From NCBI GenBank assembly GCA_041396905.1, contig JAWKXQ010000015.1:1-64000 (forward strand): 64,000 nt of DNA, in the 5' to 3' direction. Shown here in pieces: positions 1 through 7,876 of the stretch (the first letter of the stretch is position 1; the number at the start of each line of letters is the position of its first letter). A program made the translations under genes and the position numbers. The notes under the pieces were generated by a model. It made no database searches, was not told the DNA's origin, and was given only the letters and a program-made list of their open reading frames with translations. The DNA is from JACXVD01 sp020446665 (GTDB taxonomy: Bacteria > Pseudomonadota > Alphaproteobacteria > Sphingomonadales > Sphingomonadaceae).

Positions 1-775
1 CGTCCTCCATATTCTGCAACAGCAAATGCCGCACCTTTCCGCCAATATCCTCGCCCAGACCTTCCTCGATTCGCTCGATATGCTGTTGCAGAATTTGGAA
101 CAGCCCCGCGTCGGACTGGCGCAAGGGACGGGAAAGATCGCTCGTTGCAAGCTCCAGCGCGGTCAGGGTCTGGCCGAACAGTACCGGGCAGCGAAACACC
201 GCTTCATAGGGGCCCAGATCGGCTGGTGCCGCATGTTCGAAATAGACGGCTGAGGGAGCCCAGGTTTCTTCCAGTGCCGATCGGGTGAACTGGCAGGCGA
301 GCCCCATTGCCAGCTCGGTCTGCTGGACGGCCGCATCCTCGCTTACCCCGCCCAGCCGGTGGCGCCACAAAGCGTGCGCCCCATCTACTTCCAGCCGCGT
401 CATGGAGCCGGTGTCATGAGTGTGGAAATGGCGCATCAGCCGTTCGATAGAGGTCTTTAGGTCAGGCCCATGGCGCACAAGATATCCCACCGCACCCAGC
501 TTCTCGAAGGTCTGGCGCTGTGACAGCAAGAGGCCGAAATGGGCAATTCCTGTAATCTCCGCCGCTCGGTTGAGCGCGCGGCGATAGGCGTTGGTGGGGA
601 TGACCAGATCTGGCTGGTTCAGTATTTCGGGGTCAATCCCGGCATCGCGCAGGATTGGCTGCGGATCATGCCCCAATTCCAGCAGGAGGCTGCGGAAGCC
701 TTCCATACTGCCGGCCCGGATGACGGGGCCTTCGGCCGCTGGTGCACGGGCACTATGCCTGATGCGCACCGGCAT
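1..775 (-). CDS. AraC-family transcriptional regulator, C-terminus cut by window edge
   Basis: The reverse strand is open from an ATG at 775 to the window edge and encodes about 258 residues. It begins MPVRIRHSARAP, followed by an Arabinose_bd-type N-terminal domain of the OruR/AraC kind: a GFRSLLLELGHDP segment, then PTNAYRRALNRAAEITG and HFGLLLSQRQTFEKLG. The same layout is seen in the intact AraC gene next door. The C-terminal HTH would lie beyond position 1 and is not visible. Its start codon lies 20 bp inside the end of the upstream AraC gene (23-bp overlap), so the two are probably translationally coupled. The likely role is ligand-responsive control of the divergent TonB receptor and aldehyde dehydrogenase genes; that role is inference. 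Family assignment is confident, effector unknown. Confidence 0.8.
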   Translation of the reverse strand, partial: MPVRIRHSARAPAAEGPVIRAGSMEGFRSLLLELGHDPQPILRDAGIDPEILNQPDLVIPTNAYRRALNRAAEITGIAHFGLLLSQRQTFEKLGAVGYLVRHGPDLKTSIERLMRHFHTHDTGSMTRLEVDGAHALWRHRLGGVSEDAAVQQTELAMGLACQFTRSALEETWAPSAVYFEHAAPADLGPYEAVFRCPVLFGQTLTALELATSDLSRPLRQSDAGLFQILQQHIERIEEGLGEDIGGKVRHLLLQNMED

Positions 776-1898
776 GAACTGTTTCCTGACCAGCCGATTG
801 CAGGTCCGATGCCGGTGTTTCCATCCGCGCCTTGCGCTGGGCATCGCGGAAGCGCTTAGGCGACGTCTGGTACCAGCCGGTAAAGGCCCGGCTGAAGCTC
901 GCCTGGTCGGCATAGCCGAGCAACAAGGCGATCTCTGCAATCGGTGTGCGTGACCGGGTGAGATAGGCCGCCGCCATTTCCTTGCGCTGGGCCTTCAGGA
1001 TTTCGCGAAATTCACACCCTGCCGCAGTCAGCCTGTTCTGCAGCGAACGCGGATGGATCGACAGTCGCGCCGCTATCACTTCCAGCGAACAGGCGCCCAT
1101 CGGCATCATGCGGCGGATATGGGATGCGACAATCTGCTCGATCTGTGGCTCTTCAGGGCAGATCGCCTCGCATTGAGCCTTGGCATACCGCAGCAAGATG
1201 GGATTGCCTGAGTCGATGCGACGGTGAAAAAAATCGCTCGCAAAGCACAGGGTGCTGACCGGCTGTTCATAGCTGACCGGCGCGTTGAAGTAGTTTTCCA
1301 GCCTTTTGCGATCAGTTTCAGGCGGAGCGCTGGCAATTTCAATGCTGCTTGGCTGGAAATCCTTCCCCGCCAGGCCGCGCACAATATTGTATGCGGCGGT
1401 CATGCTGAATTCGTTGATCTGGCGGCTATGCGTGCTTGCATCATCGAGCAGTTCGTAAGTCAGCCGGGCTTCCTTGCCAGATTGGCTCAATTGCAATCGC
1501 GCGCCGGGTGCATGCACCGCCATGTAGCGTTCGACCAGTTCCAGCGCTTGCGCCACAGTGGGTGATGACAGCATCAGCGGGGCAAGTGGCCCCATCACAT
1601 CGGGGCTTTGCCGCCGGCCCAGTTCGAAGCCGAAGAAGGGTTCGTTAAAGCTGGCGGCGCAATGTTCCAGCACCTGCACCATGCGGGGGTAGGAAACATA
1701 TGTCTCGCTGTCGTCAAAACTGCGCGGGTCAATCTCGCAAGCACGCATGATCGCGTCTGCATCACCGCCATAGCCTGTGATCAGGGAGAAAATGCCATCA
1801 AAGCCGCCGGATCGTTTGAAATTGCCGCTAGGGACCAGTCCACCAAAATCGGTAAAGCCCGCGGGTGCCGCAGGCGTGATTTGCGCCCTGACATTCAT
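753..1898 (-). CDS. AraC-family transcriptional regulator
   Basis: This 381-aa protein is a complete AraC/XylS-type activator. Residues about 35-220 form the N-terminal Arabinose_bd-like sensor domain (FFGFELGRRQSPDVMGPLAPL). Residues about 270-355 carry the double HTH: first helix pair SLEVIAARLSIHPRSLQNRL, second PIAEIALLLGYADQASFSRAF, ending SPKRFR. The ATG at 1898 follows a good GAGAGG ribosome site. It is divergent from the TonB-dependent receptor at 2024 and overlaps the next AraC gene by 23 bp. By its position it probably controls the receptor/aldehyde-dehydrogenase unit, but the inducer cannot be read from sequence. Confidence 0.9.
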   Translation of the reverse strand: MNVRAQITPAAPAGFTDFGGLVPSGNFKRSGGFDGIFSLITGYGGDADAIMRACEIDPRSFDDSETYVSYPRMVQVLEHCAASFNEPFFGFELGRRQSPDVMGPLAPLMLSSPTVAQALELVERYMAVHAPGARLQLSQSGKEARLTYELLDDASTHSRQINEFSMTAAYNIVRGLAGKDFQPSSIEIASAPPETDRKRLENYFNAPVSYEQPVSTLCFASDFFHRRIDSGNPILLRYAKAQCEAICPEEPQIEQIVASHIRRMMPMGACSLEVIAARLSIHPRSLQNRLTAAGCEFREILKAQRKEMAAAYLTRSRTPIAEIALLLGYADQASFSRAFTGWYQTSPKRFRDAQRKARMETPASDLQSAGQETVHAGAHQA

Positions 1899-1938
1899 AT
1901 TCCAAACCTCTCCGCCGCCACGCCTAGACGGTCATTCG

Positions 1939-1982
1939 TGAAATGCAAAAAAATTTTCGCGGAATGGCAAGAGCTGAAATGC
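1939..1982. promoter_or_regulatory. Direct repeat TGAAATGC, candidate AraC operator
   Basis: TGAAATGC occurs at 1939-1946 and again at 1975-1982, 36 bp apart. A weaker copy, CGGAATGG, begins at 1960. All lie in the 125-bp divergent gap between the araC-type gene and the TonB receptor. AraC proteins commonly bind direct half-sites, so this is a plausible operator, but no binding data exist here. Confidence 0.35.
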
Positions 1983-2023
1983 GACCTGCGCCATCGGCCA
2001 TGCCATAATAAGGGAGGTTTACG

Positions 2024-4561
2024 ATGAAGAAGATTGCTCGTTTGGCTGGTGTGGCAGCCGTATGTGTGCCGAGTTTTGCTTTTGCACAGGAAGCCGAAGA
2101 TGCCGGAACATCTTCTGGAGGCCTGACTGAAATCATCGTGACCGCTACCAAGCGTTCCGAAAGCCTGCAGGACGTGCCGGTTTCGGTGCTTGCCGCCAGC
2201 GGTGAATCGATCGAGCAGATGGCTGTTGGTGACCTCAACCAGCTGACTGCCAACATGCCTGCCGTGACCATCGGCCAAAGCCCGATCGGCAGCTTCATCT
2301 TCATTCGCGGCATCGGTACGCCCGGCGTCAACCAGGGTCTGGAACAGTCAGTCTCCATGTTCCGCGATGGTGTCTTCGCCGGCCGCCCGCAGCAATCGCG
2401 CGCGCCGATCATGGATGTGGAGCGCGTCGAAGTTCTGCGAGGGCCGCAGTCGATTCTGTTCGGCAAGAACACGATTGGTGGTGCGATCAACATCATTGAT
2501 CGCAAGCCGACCGATTATGTCGAAGGCAGGGTCAGCGCCCTTGTTGGCAGCCATGGCGAACGCGAGCTCAATGCCATGGTCTCCGGCCCGCTGGCTGATG
2601 GTCTTTCGGGCCGTGTGTCGTTCCGCGGCTATAATATTGATGGCTGGCTGGACAATGTCATCACCGGGGAAAAGGCATCGAGCAGCAAGGACTGGACTGT
2701 GCGCACGCAGCTGCAGTTCGAGCCGACCGATAATCTGACCATCAATGCCAAGTGGGAACATAGCGAATTCAATCGCGGCGAGCAGAGCACGCAGCTGGCG
2801 ATCACCAATCCGTTCAACGCGAACGCAGTTGCCTTTTCCGGTCTGAACCAGGCTCTGGTTGCCTTTGCTACGGGCGGTAACGGGGTGGAAGCCGTTGATG
2901 GTACGCGTGCGGTGGACAATGATGGCGGGATTGCGCTGGGTACAGTCGCTCCCATTTTCGCTGGCTTGCCGGGTTTCCCCGACATCCCGGAATTCAGCAA
3001 TAACCGTCTTGATTCCGGCACACTGACGATGGTCGTCGATCTTGGCGGACCGACGCTGACTATGGTCAGCAATTATTCGAGCTACAAATATCGCGATATC
3101 TGCGATTGTGACTTTGCCGCCGTTCCGCTGATCCAGGTCGATGCCCGCGAAAAGTATCGGCAGTATACTCAGGAAATTCGCCTGACTTCGGAACAGGGCC
3201 TGCCGGTCGAATATATCGTTGGCGCCTATTATCATAACGCCAAGATCGACTTCAATTCGATCGAATCCTTCGGCAGCGCCATGGCCTACACCTTGCTGGG
3301 CCTGCCGACGCCGCTGCTGCTGCCGAACCTGACGCGCGACTATACGCTCGATCAGAAGCAGAAAATGTGGGCTGTCTTTGGTCAGGCGACATGGAATGTC
3401 AGCGATACAACCCGTGCCATTGTCGGTCTGCGCTATTTCGAGGACCGGAAGAACGCGATGCATATTCTCGACAAGAGGTTCACCGATGGCTGGGACTACA
3501 GCGCGCTGATCGCGGCACCGGCGGGTACCCTTGCCTATGGCAATACAGCGGCTGATTATGACGCTTTCCTCGCCGGGTTCGGAACCACTAACATTGGTGG
3601 CGGCGTAACTCCGGGCTTCCTGACCGAGGCAGTCTATGCCTCGCTGCTCGGGACATCGGAGCATAATCGTTTGGATAGCCGCAAGGAGACGAAGCTCAAC
3701 TGGACCGTTACCCTGCAGCAGGACATCAACCCGGATGTGATGGTTTACGGCACGGTGGCGACCGGCACTAAGGGTGGTGGTTATGACGCCCGCTTCCTTG
3801 GCCGCGACCCAAGCGATCCGCTGTATGATGTAGCCAATGACTACTTCTCTTACGGGCCGGAAAATGCCATCAGCTATGAAGTCGGGCTCAAGTCGACTCT
3901 GTTCAACAACCGTCTGCGCTTCAACCTTGCGGCCTTCCTGGTGACGGTGAAGGACTTCCAGGTCTCGATCTTTGACGGGGCAACTGCATTCCTGGTTGTG
4001 AACGCCGGTAAGGCTCGCAGCAAGGGCGTGGAGTTCGATGTGACGTGGGCAGCCACCGACAATCTGACCTTCAATGCTTCGGGCAGCTTGATGGATGCGA
4101 AATGGGCGAGCTTCCCCAATGCGCCGTGCTGGGCATCCCCGGCAAGCCCGCTGCGTGGCAATTGCGTCAATTTCGGAACACCGGCCGCATATCGCGATGC
4201 AACCGGCGAACAGCTGACCTTTGCGCCTGATTTCAGCGCCAATTTCGGCTTCACATACGATCAGCCGCTGACCGACACGCTGGGCTTGTCCCTGGGGGCG
4301 ACGCTGGTGCATTCGACCAGCTATTTCAACGCCGCTGACCTCGATCCGATCTATGCCGTCCAGAAGGGCTATGACAAGATCGATGCACGCATCGCCTTTG
4401 GCCATCTGGACGGGAAGTGGGAAATTGCCTTCATCGGCAAGAACCTCACCAATGAACGGATCTCGTACAACAACAACGACCAGCCGCTCGTTCCGGGCAA
4501 CGGCTTTACGCAAACGGATCGCACACGTTCCTATGCAGTTCAAGCCAGCGTGAATTTCTGA
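2024..4561 (+). CDS. TonB-dependent outer-membrane receptor
   Basis: This 845-aa protein is an outer-membrane active transporter. A signal peptide (MKKIARLAGVAAVCVPSFAFAQ) is followed by a TonB-box-like LTEIIVTATKR at about residue 35. The plug domain carries the typical VERVEVLRGPQSILFGKNTIGGAINI (residues about 140-165, split here by context), and a 22-strand-type barrel ends in the aromatic-terminal AVQASVNF. Length fits CirA/FecA-like catabolic receptors of sphingomonads. A strong AAGGGAGG site sits 7 nt before the ATG. The co-directional aldehyde dehydrogenase and divergent AraC regulators suggest import of an aromatic or related carbon source; the substrate is unknown. A strong terminator follows immediately. 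Confidence 0.93.
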   Translation: MKKIARLAGVAAVCVPSFAFAQEAEDAGTSSGGLTEIIVTATKRSESLQDVPVSVLAASGESIEQMAVGDLNQLTANMPAVTIGQSPIGSFIFIRGIGTPGVNQGLEQSVSMFRDGVFAGRPQQSRAPIMDVERVEVLRGPQSILFGKNTIGGAINIIDRKPTDYVEGRVSALVGSHGERELNAMVSGPLADGLSGRVSFRGYNIDGWLDNVITGEKASSSKDWTVRTQLQFEPTDNLTINAKWEHSEFNRGEQSTQLAITNPFNANAVAFSGLNQALVAFATGGNGVEAVDGTRAVDNDGGIALGTVAPIFAGLPGFPDIPEFSNNRLDSGTLTMVVDLGGPTLTMVSNYSSYKYRDICDCDFAAVPLIQVDAREKYRQYTQEIRLTSEQGLPVEYIVGAYYHNAKIDFNSIESFGSAMAYTLLGLPTPLLLPNLTRDYTLDQKQKMWAVFGQATWNVSDTTRAIVGLRYFEDRKNAMHILDKRFTDGWDYSALIAAPAGTLAYGNTAADYDAFLAGFGTTNIGGGVTPGFLTEAVYASLLGTSEHNRLDSRKETKLNWTVTLQQDINPDVMVYGTVATGTKGGGYDARFLGRDPSDPLYDVANDYFSYGPENAISYEVGLKSTLFNNRLRFNLAAFLVTVKDFQVSIFDGATAFLVVNAGKARSKGVEFDVTWAATDNLTFNASGSLMDAKWASFPNAPCWASPASPLRGNCVNFGTPAAYRDATGEQLTFAPDFSANFGFTYDQPLTDTLGLSLGATLVHSTSYFNAADLDPIYAVQKGYDKIDARIAFGHLDGKWEIAFIGKNLTNERISYNNNDQPLVPGNGFTQTDRTRSYAVQASVNF

Positions 4562-4573
4562 TATTCACCCTTG

Positions 4574-4610
4574 GGCGGGGCGTGCTTTTGGCTCGCCCCG
4601 CCTTTTTTTT
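4574..4610 (+). terminator. Rho-independent terminator after the TonB receptor
   Basis: A perfect 9-bp stem GGCGGGGCG/CGCCCCGCC (4574-4582 and 4594-4602) with an 11-nt loop is followed by eight T residues. It lies 12 bp after the receptor stop and 20 bp before the next gene, so it should at least partly uncouple the two. Confidence 0.9.
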
Positions 4611-4630
4611 GATTTGAGGGAGAGCCGACC

Positions 4631-6055
4631 ATGGAAAAGACCCAGATGCTTGAAGCGCTGGAGCGGCAGCGCACGGCTCAGACCGCAGCTATGCCAGTCA
4701 GCGCCGCGACGCGCGAAGACCGGCTCAACCGCCTGATCGCTCTGCTAGTTGATCATGGAGACGCGCTGGTAAAGGCGATGTCCGAAGATTTCGGGCATCG
4801 CAGCGCTGAACAAAGCATGATTACGGATATCCTCGCAGGTATCAAATCGGCCAAACATGCGCGCAAGCACATGCGCCAGTGGATGAAACCGGAAAAGCGC
4901 CCGCTGGATTTCCCGCTCGGCCTGCTCGGTGCGCGGGCGCGGCTGGAATATCAGCCCAAGGGTGTGGTCGGCATCGTCACGCCGTGGAACTTCCCCGTGC
5001 AGCTGACCTATGCCGCGCTTGCCGGTGCCTATGCGGCGGGCAATCGCTGCATGGTCAAGGCATCCGAATTCACGCCTGTCACCTCCGCCCTGATGGCGGA
5101 GCTGGGAACGAAATATTTCGCTGAAGACGAATTGTTCTTCGTCAGCGGTGGTCCGGAAGCAGGGGCGGATTTCGCATCGCTGCCATTTGACCATCTGATC
5201 TTTACCGGCGCGACCAGTGTCGGCAAGCACATCATGCGCGCTGCCGCTGAAAACCTCGTCCCGGTAACGCTGGAACTGGGCGGAAAATCCCCGGTGATCG
5301 TCAGCCGCACGGCGGATATTGAACGTGCCGCCGCGCGCGTTGCCCTGGGCAAGACGCTCAATGCCGGGCAAATCTGCCTCGCACCCGATTATCTCTTGGC
5401 GCCGAAAGAGAAGGAAGAGGAATTCGTGGCCAGCTTCGCCAGCTCGGTCCGTTCCATGTATCCTTCGATGCTGGCGAATGATGATTACACGTCGGTCGTC
5501 AATGCGCGCCACCGCGAGCGGCTGCAATCCTATCTCGATGATGCCAGTGCCAAGGGCGCGGAAGTGATCGAGATCAATCCGGCGGATGAGGATTTTTCCA
5601 GCACCAATTCCAACAAGATGCCCGTCTATGTCGTGCGCAATGTCAATGATGACATGAAGGTGATGCAGGACGAGATTTTCGGCCCCATCCTGCCGGTCAT
5701 GACCTATGACCGGGTGGAAGACGCGGTGGATTACGTCAATGCGCATGATCGCCCGCTGGGCCTTTATTATTTCGGCGAGCATGCCGATGAAGAACGTGCC
5801 GTGCTGGACAAGACGGTGTCGGGCGGGGTGACTGTCAATGACGTGCTGTTCCATGTGACAGCGGAAGATTTGCCCTTTGGCGGGGTCGGCCCGTCAGGCA
5901 TGGGATCCTATCACGGGATCGAGGGTTTCCGCACCTTCAGCCACGGCAAGAGCGTCTATCGCCAGCCCAAGATCAATGTTGCCAAGCTGGGTGGGCTGCT
6001 GCCGCCCTATGGCAAGGCGACGCAGACTGCGATCAAGCGCGACTTCAAGAAGTAG
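4631..6055 (+). CDS. Coniferyl-aldehyde-dehydrogenase-like NAD(P)-dependent aldehyde dehydrogenase
   Basis: This 474-aa protein has the aldehyde dehydrogenase fold. It shows GIVTPWNFPVQL near residue 115, the general-base Glu215 in LELGGKSP, the nucleophile Cys249 in NAGQICLAPDY, and the IFGPILPV segment. The short length, LYYFG motif and C-terminal KINVAKLGGLLPPYGK resemble the coniferyl aldehyde dehydrogenase (CalB-like) group, which oxidises phenylpropenoid aldehydes to acids. A GAGGGAGA site precedes the ATG. It follows the TonB receptor and its TAG stop is the first triplet of the repeat at 6053. The substrate is inferred from similarity and context; fatty or other aromatic aldehydes are also possible. 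Confidence 0.85.
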   Translation: MEKTQMLEALERQRTAQTAAMPVSAATREDRLNRLIALLVDHGDALVKAMSEDFGHRSAEQSMITDILAGIKSAKHARKHMRQWMKPEKRPLDFPLGLLGARARLEYQPKGVVGIVTPWNFPVQLTYAALAGAYAAGNRCMVKASEFTPVTSALMAELGTKYFAEDELFFVSGGPEAGADFASLPFDHLIFTGATSVGKHIMRAAAENLVPVTLELGGKSPVIVSRTADIERAAARVALGKTLNAGQICLAPDYLLAPKEKEEEFVASFASSVRSMYPSMLANDDYTSVVNARHRERLQSYLDDASAKGAEVIEINPADEDFSSTNSNKMPVYVVRNVNDDMKVMQDEIFGPILPVMTYDRVEDAVDYVNAHDRPLGLYYFGEHADEERAVLDKTVSGGVTVNDVLFHVTAEDLPFGGVGPSGMGSYHGIEGFRTFSHGKSVYRQPKINVAKLGGLLPPYGKATQTAIKRDFKK

Positions 6056-6320
6056 GATGCGGACCCATAAATCACGCTGTCGAGGCGCCGGAATGACGAA
6101 CATGACGGACGAAAACATGCGCCGGGAAGGCTAGGTGCCTTTCCAAGCGTGTTTTTGGTCGAGATGGAAGTCATTCCGGCGTCCTGGAGGGATTTGACCA
6201 AAATGGCCCAGTGCGGCGTCGGATCGGTTTGAAAGATGGACATATTCCCTCACCTCTCCTCCTTGCACTGAGCCATTTTGCCTCAAACCTCGAAAGCGCG
6301 ATTTATGGGTCCGCACCCTA
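6053..6320. repeat. MITE-like element with 33-bp terminal inverted repeats
   Basis: Positions 6053-6085 and 6288-6320 are inverted copies, identical at 30 of 33 positions, both starting TAGG and containing TGCGGACCCATAAATC. Inside lies a second perfect 12-bp inverted pair, CGCCGGAATGAC at 6086-6097 and its complement at 6170-6181. The segment between two convergent genes encodes no convincing protein. Long terminal inverted repeats on a 268-bp non-coding body are typical of a non-autonomous transposon derivative; no flanking direct duplication beyond the repeats themselves is obvious. The parent element is unknown. Confidence 0.6.
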
Positions 6321-6324
6321 GTCC

Positions 6325-7725
6325 TCAATCCCCGGCAAAGGCAAAGGGCGTCCCGGCATCGCGATAGGTGTCGGGGCGGATTTCCCGGCCGATCGGGGGG
6401 GCTGAGCGGGCAATGCAGCGCGGGCGGTGGCAGATATGGCAGGCGACCCCGATGGGAGTCGGCTCATGCCGTTGCAGATCATCGAAATAGGCCAGCTGCG
6501 CCGCATGATCTTCGGCGCAGGCCAATGCGACAGCGCGCATGGCGCGCGGGGCCGCATGACTGCCTCCACCGGCGCTGACTGTACGGGCGATGGATACAAA
6601 GCGCTGCCCGTCCGGCAATTCCACGCGTTGGGTCACGATGCTGCCGGGCGTGGAGAAACAGTGATGGATGTTCCATAGCGGGCAGCGCCCCCCATGGCGG
6701 GCAAAGGGGAAGCCGGCGGCATCCAGTCGCTTGGACACATTGCCGGCCCGGTCAATCCGGATGAAAAAGAAGGGCACCCCTTCCTCCCCCGGCTTTTGCA
6801 GCGTTACCAGCCGGTGCGTGACCTGTTCGTAGCTGGAAGAAAATTCACGGCTCAGTGCTTCGATGTCATGCCTGGTGCGCCGCGCCGCGCGGCTGAAGGC
6901 ACGATAGGGCATCAGCATGGCCCCCGCCCAGTAATTGACCAGCGCACGGCGTGACAATGTGCGCGCATTCTCATTGGTAAAGCGCCCTTCGGCCAGCGCC
7001 TCATCCACCAGCCTGCGCGCTTCGAACAGGCCGAGCTGCTGCGCGATCTGGAACTTGCGGCTGGCATGGTCGAGCAGATGCGAGACAAACAAGCGGTCGC
7101 GATGGGCGTCATGCCAGCGCAGCGCCCCCAGCATCATGTCCGGATCAACGAACTGCACAGTCAGGCCGTGCCGCTCTTTCAACCGGGCGACCATGGCATC
7201 CAGCCCCTGTGCCTCATCCCCCACTTGCCCGGCATGGTCATCCAGCGCGGGAAAGCAATTGCGCCGCGCGGCGAGGAAATTGCGCGCCTCGGCAACAGGC
7301 TCATTGGTGCTGCCCGCTTCGCCCTGCGCCATGTTTTCGCGCTGGCTGGCGCCGGCCAATTGCTCCTCCGAATAGGCGGTGTGCAGCCGCAGCAAGGCTT
7401 CGGCGACGCCGGGATAGGACGTGGCGACATCGGCAATATCCAGCGCAGGCAGATCAATATCGGCGAAGATCGGATCTTTCAGCACGACCTGCAGCCGCGC
7501 CGCCATATCCTCGCTCTCATCATCGGCCAACGCGGCAATGTCGATCCGGTAAGTGGAGGCGAGGCGCAGCAGCAACTCCGCGGTCAGCGGGCGCTGATTG
7601 CGCTCCATCAACGCGACATAGGAAGGCGAGATGTCGAGATCCTTCGCCATGTCTGCCTGAGTCAGCCCCAGATCGCGCCGCACACGCTTGAGCCGCGGCC
7701 CCATATAGATCGAATTGCGCGCCAA
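6325..7725 (-). CDS. RamB/ScfR-like XRE-family regulator (short-chain fatty acyl/glyoxylate regulator)
   Basis: This 466-aa protein has an N-terminal XRE HTH (residues about 10-65, TQADMAKDLDISPSYVALME). A central IrrE/M78-like domain follows, and the C-terminal DUF2083-type region ends with a cysteine motif CHICHRPRC. This is the architecture of RamB and of short-chain fatty acyl regulators that control acetate, propionate and glyoxylate metabolism. It is divergent from isocitrate lyase, a known RamB-type target, and a RamB-like box lies between them. The TTG at 7725 has an AGGGAA site 8 nt upstream; an ATG at 7704 is the alternative start. Confidence 0.88.
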   Translation of the reverse strand: MARNSIYMGPRLKRVRRDLGLTQADMAKDLDISPSYVALMERNQRPLTAELLLRLASTYRIDIAALADDESEDMAARLQVVLKDPIFADIDLPALDIADVATSYPGVAEALLRLHTAYSEEQLAGASQRENMAQGEAGSTNEPVAEARNFLAARRNCFPALDDHAGQVGDEAQGLDAMVARLKERHGLTVQFVDPDMMLGALRWHDAHRDRLFVSHLLDHASRKFQIAQQLGLFEARRLVDEALAEGRFTNENARTLSRRALVNYWAGAMLMPYRAFSRAARRTRHDIEALSREFSSSYEQVTHRLVTLQKPGEEGVPFFFIRIDRAGNVSKRLDAAGFPFARHGGRCPLWNIHHCFSTPGSIVTQRVELPDGQRFVSIARTVSAGGGSHAAPRAMRAVALACAEDHAAQLAYFDDLQRHEPTPIGVACHICHRPRCIARSAPPIGREIRPDTYRDAGTPFAFAGD

Positions 7726-7777
7726 TCTGTCTGTTCCCTGCGTGACTCGACTCGTTCCTTACATCCTTACATCAAAA

Positions 7778-7790
7778 TTTTGTAAAGTTC
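7778..7790 (-). promoter_or_regulatory. RamB-like operator upstream of isocitrate lyase
   Basis: The reverse strand reads GAACTTTACAAAA. It matches the actinobacterial RamB core GAACTTTGCAAA with one change. It lies in the 151-bp gap between the regulator and aceA, adjacent to an AAAATTTT palindrome. The consensus is from memory of corynebacterial work, so this is a candidate only. Confidence 0.45.
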
Positions 7791-7876
7791 GACAACTTCA
7801 CATCGGCAACCATTCCGTCGACTCGCTGCAGCTGCGAAAAGAGCGCCACTCTCTTCAGAATAGACGGATAGATATC

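Noticed and set aside
2348..4543. 731-aa open frame opposite the TonB receptor
   Set aside because: It is antisense to a clear receptor, has no family features and a composition typical of reverse-frame reading in GC-rich coding DNA.
6131..6328. 65-aa open frame inside the MITE-like element
   Set aside because: It runs into the inverted repeat and starts inside the right-hand end; the DNA is explained better as a non-coding repeat.
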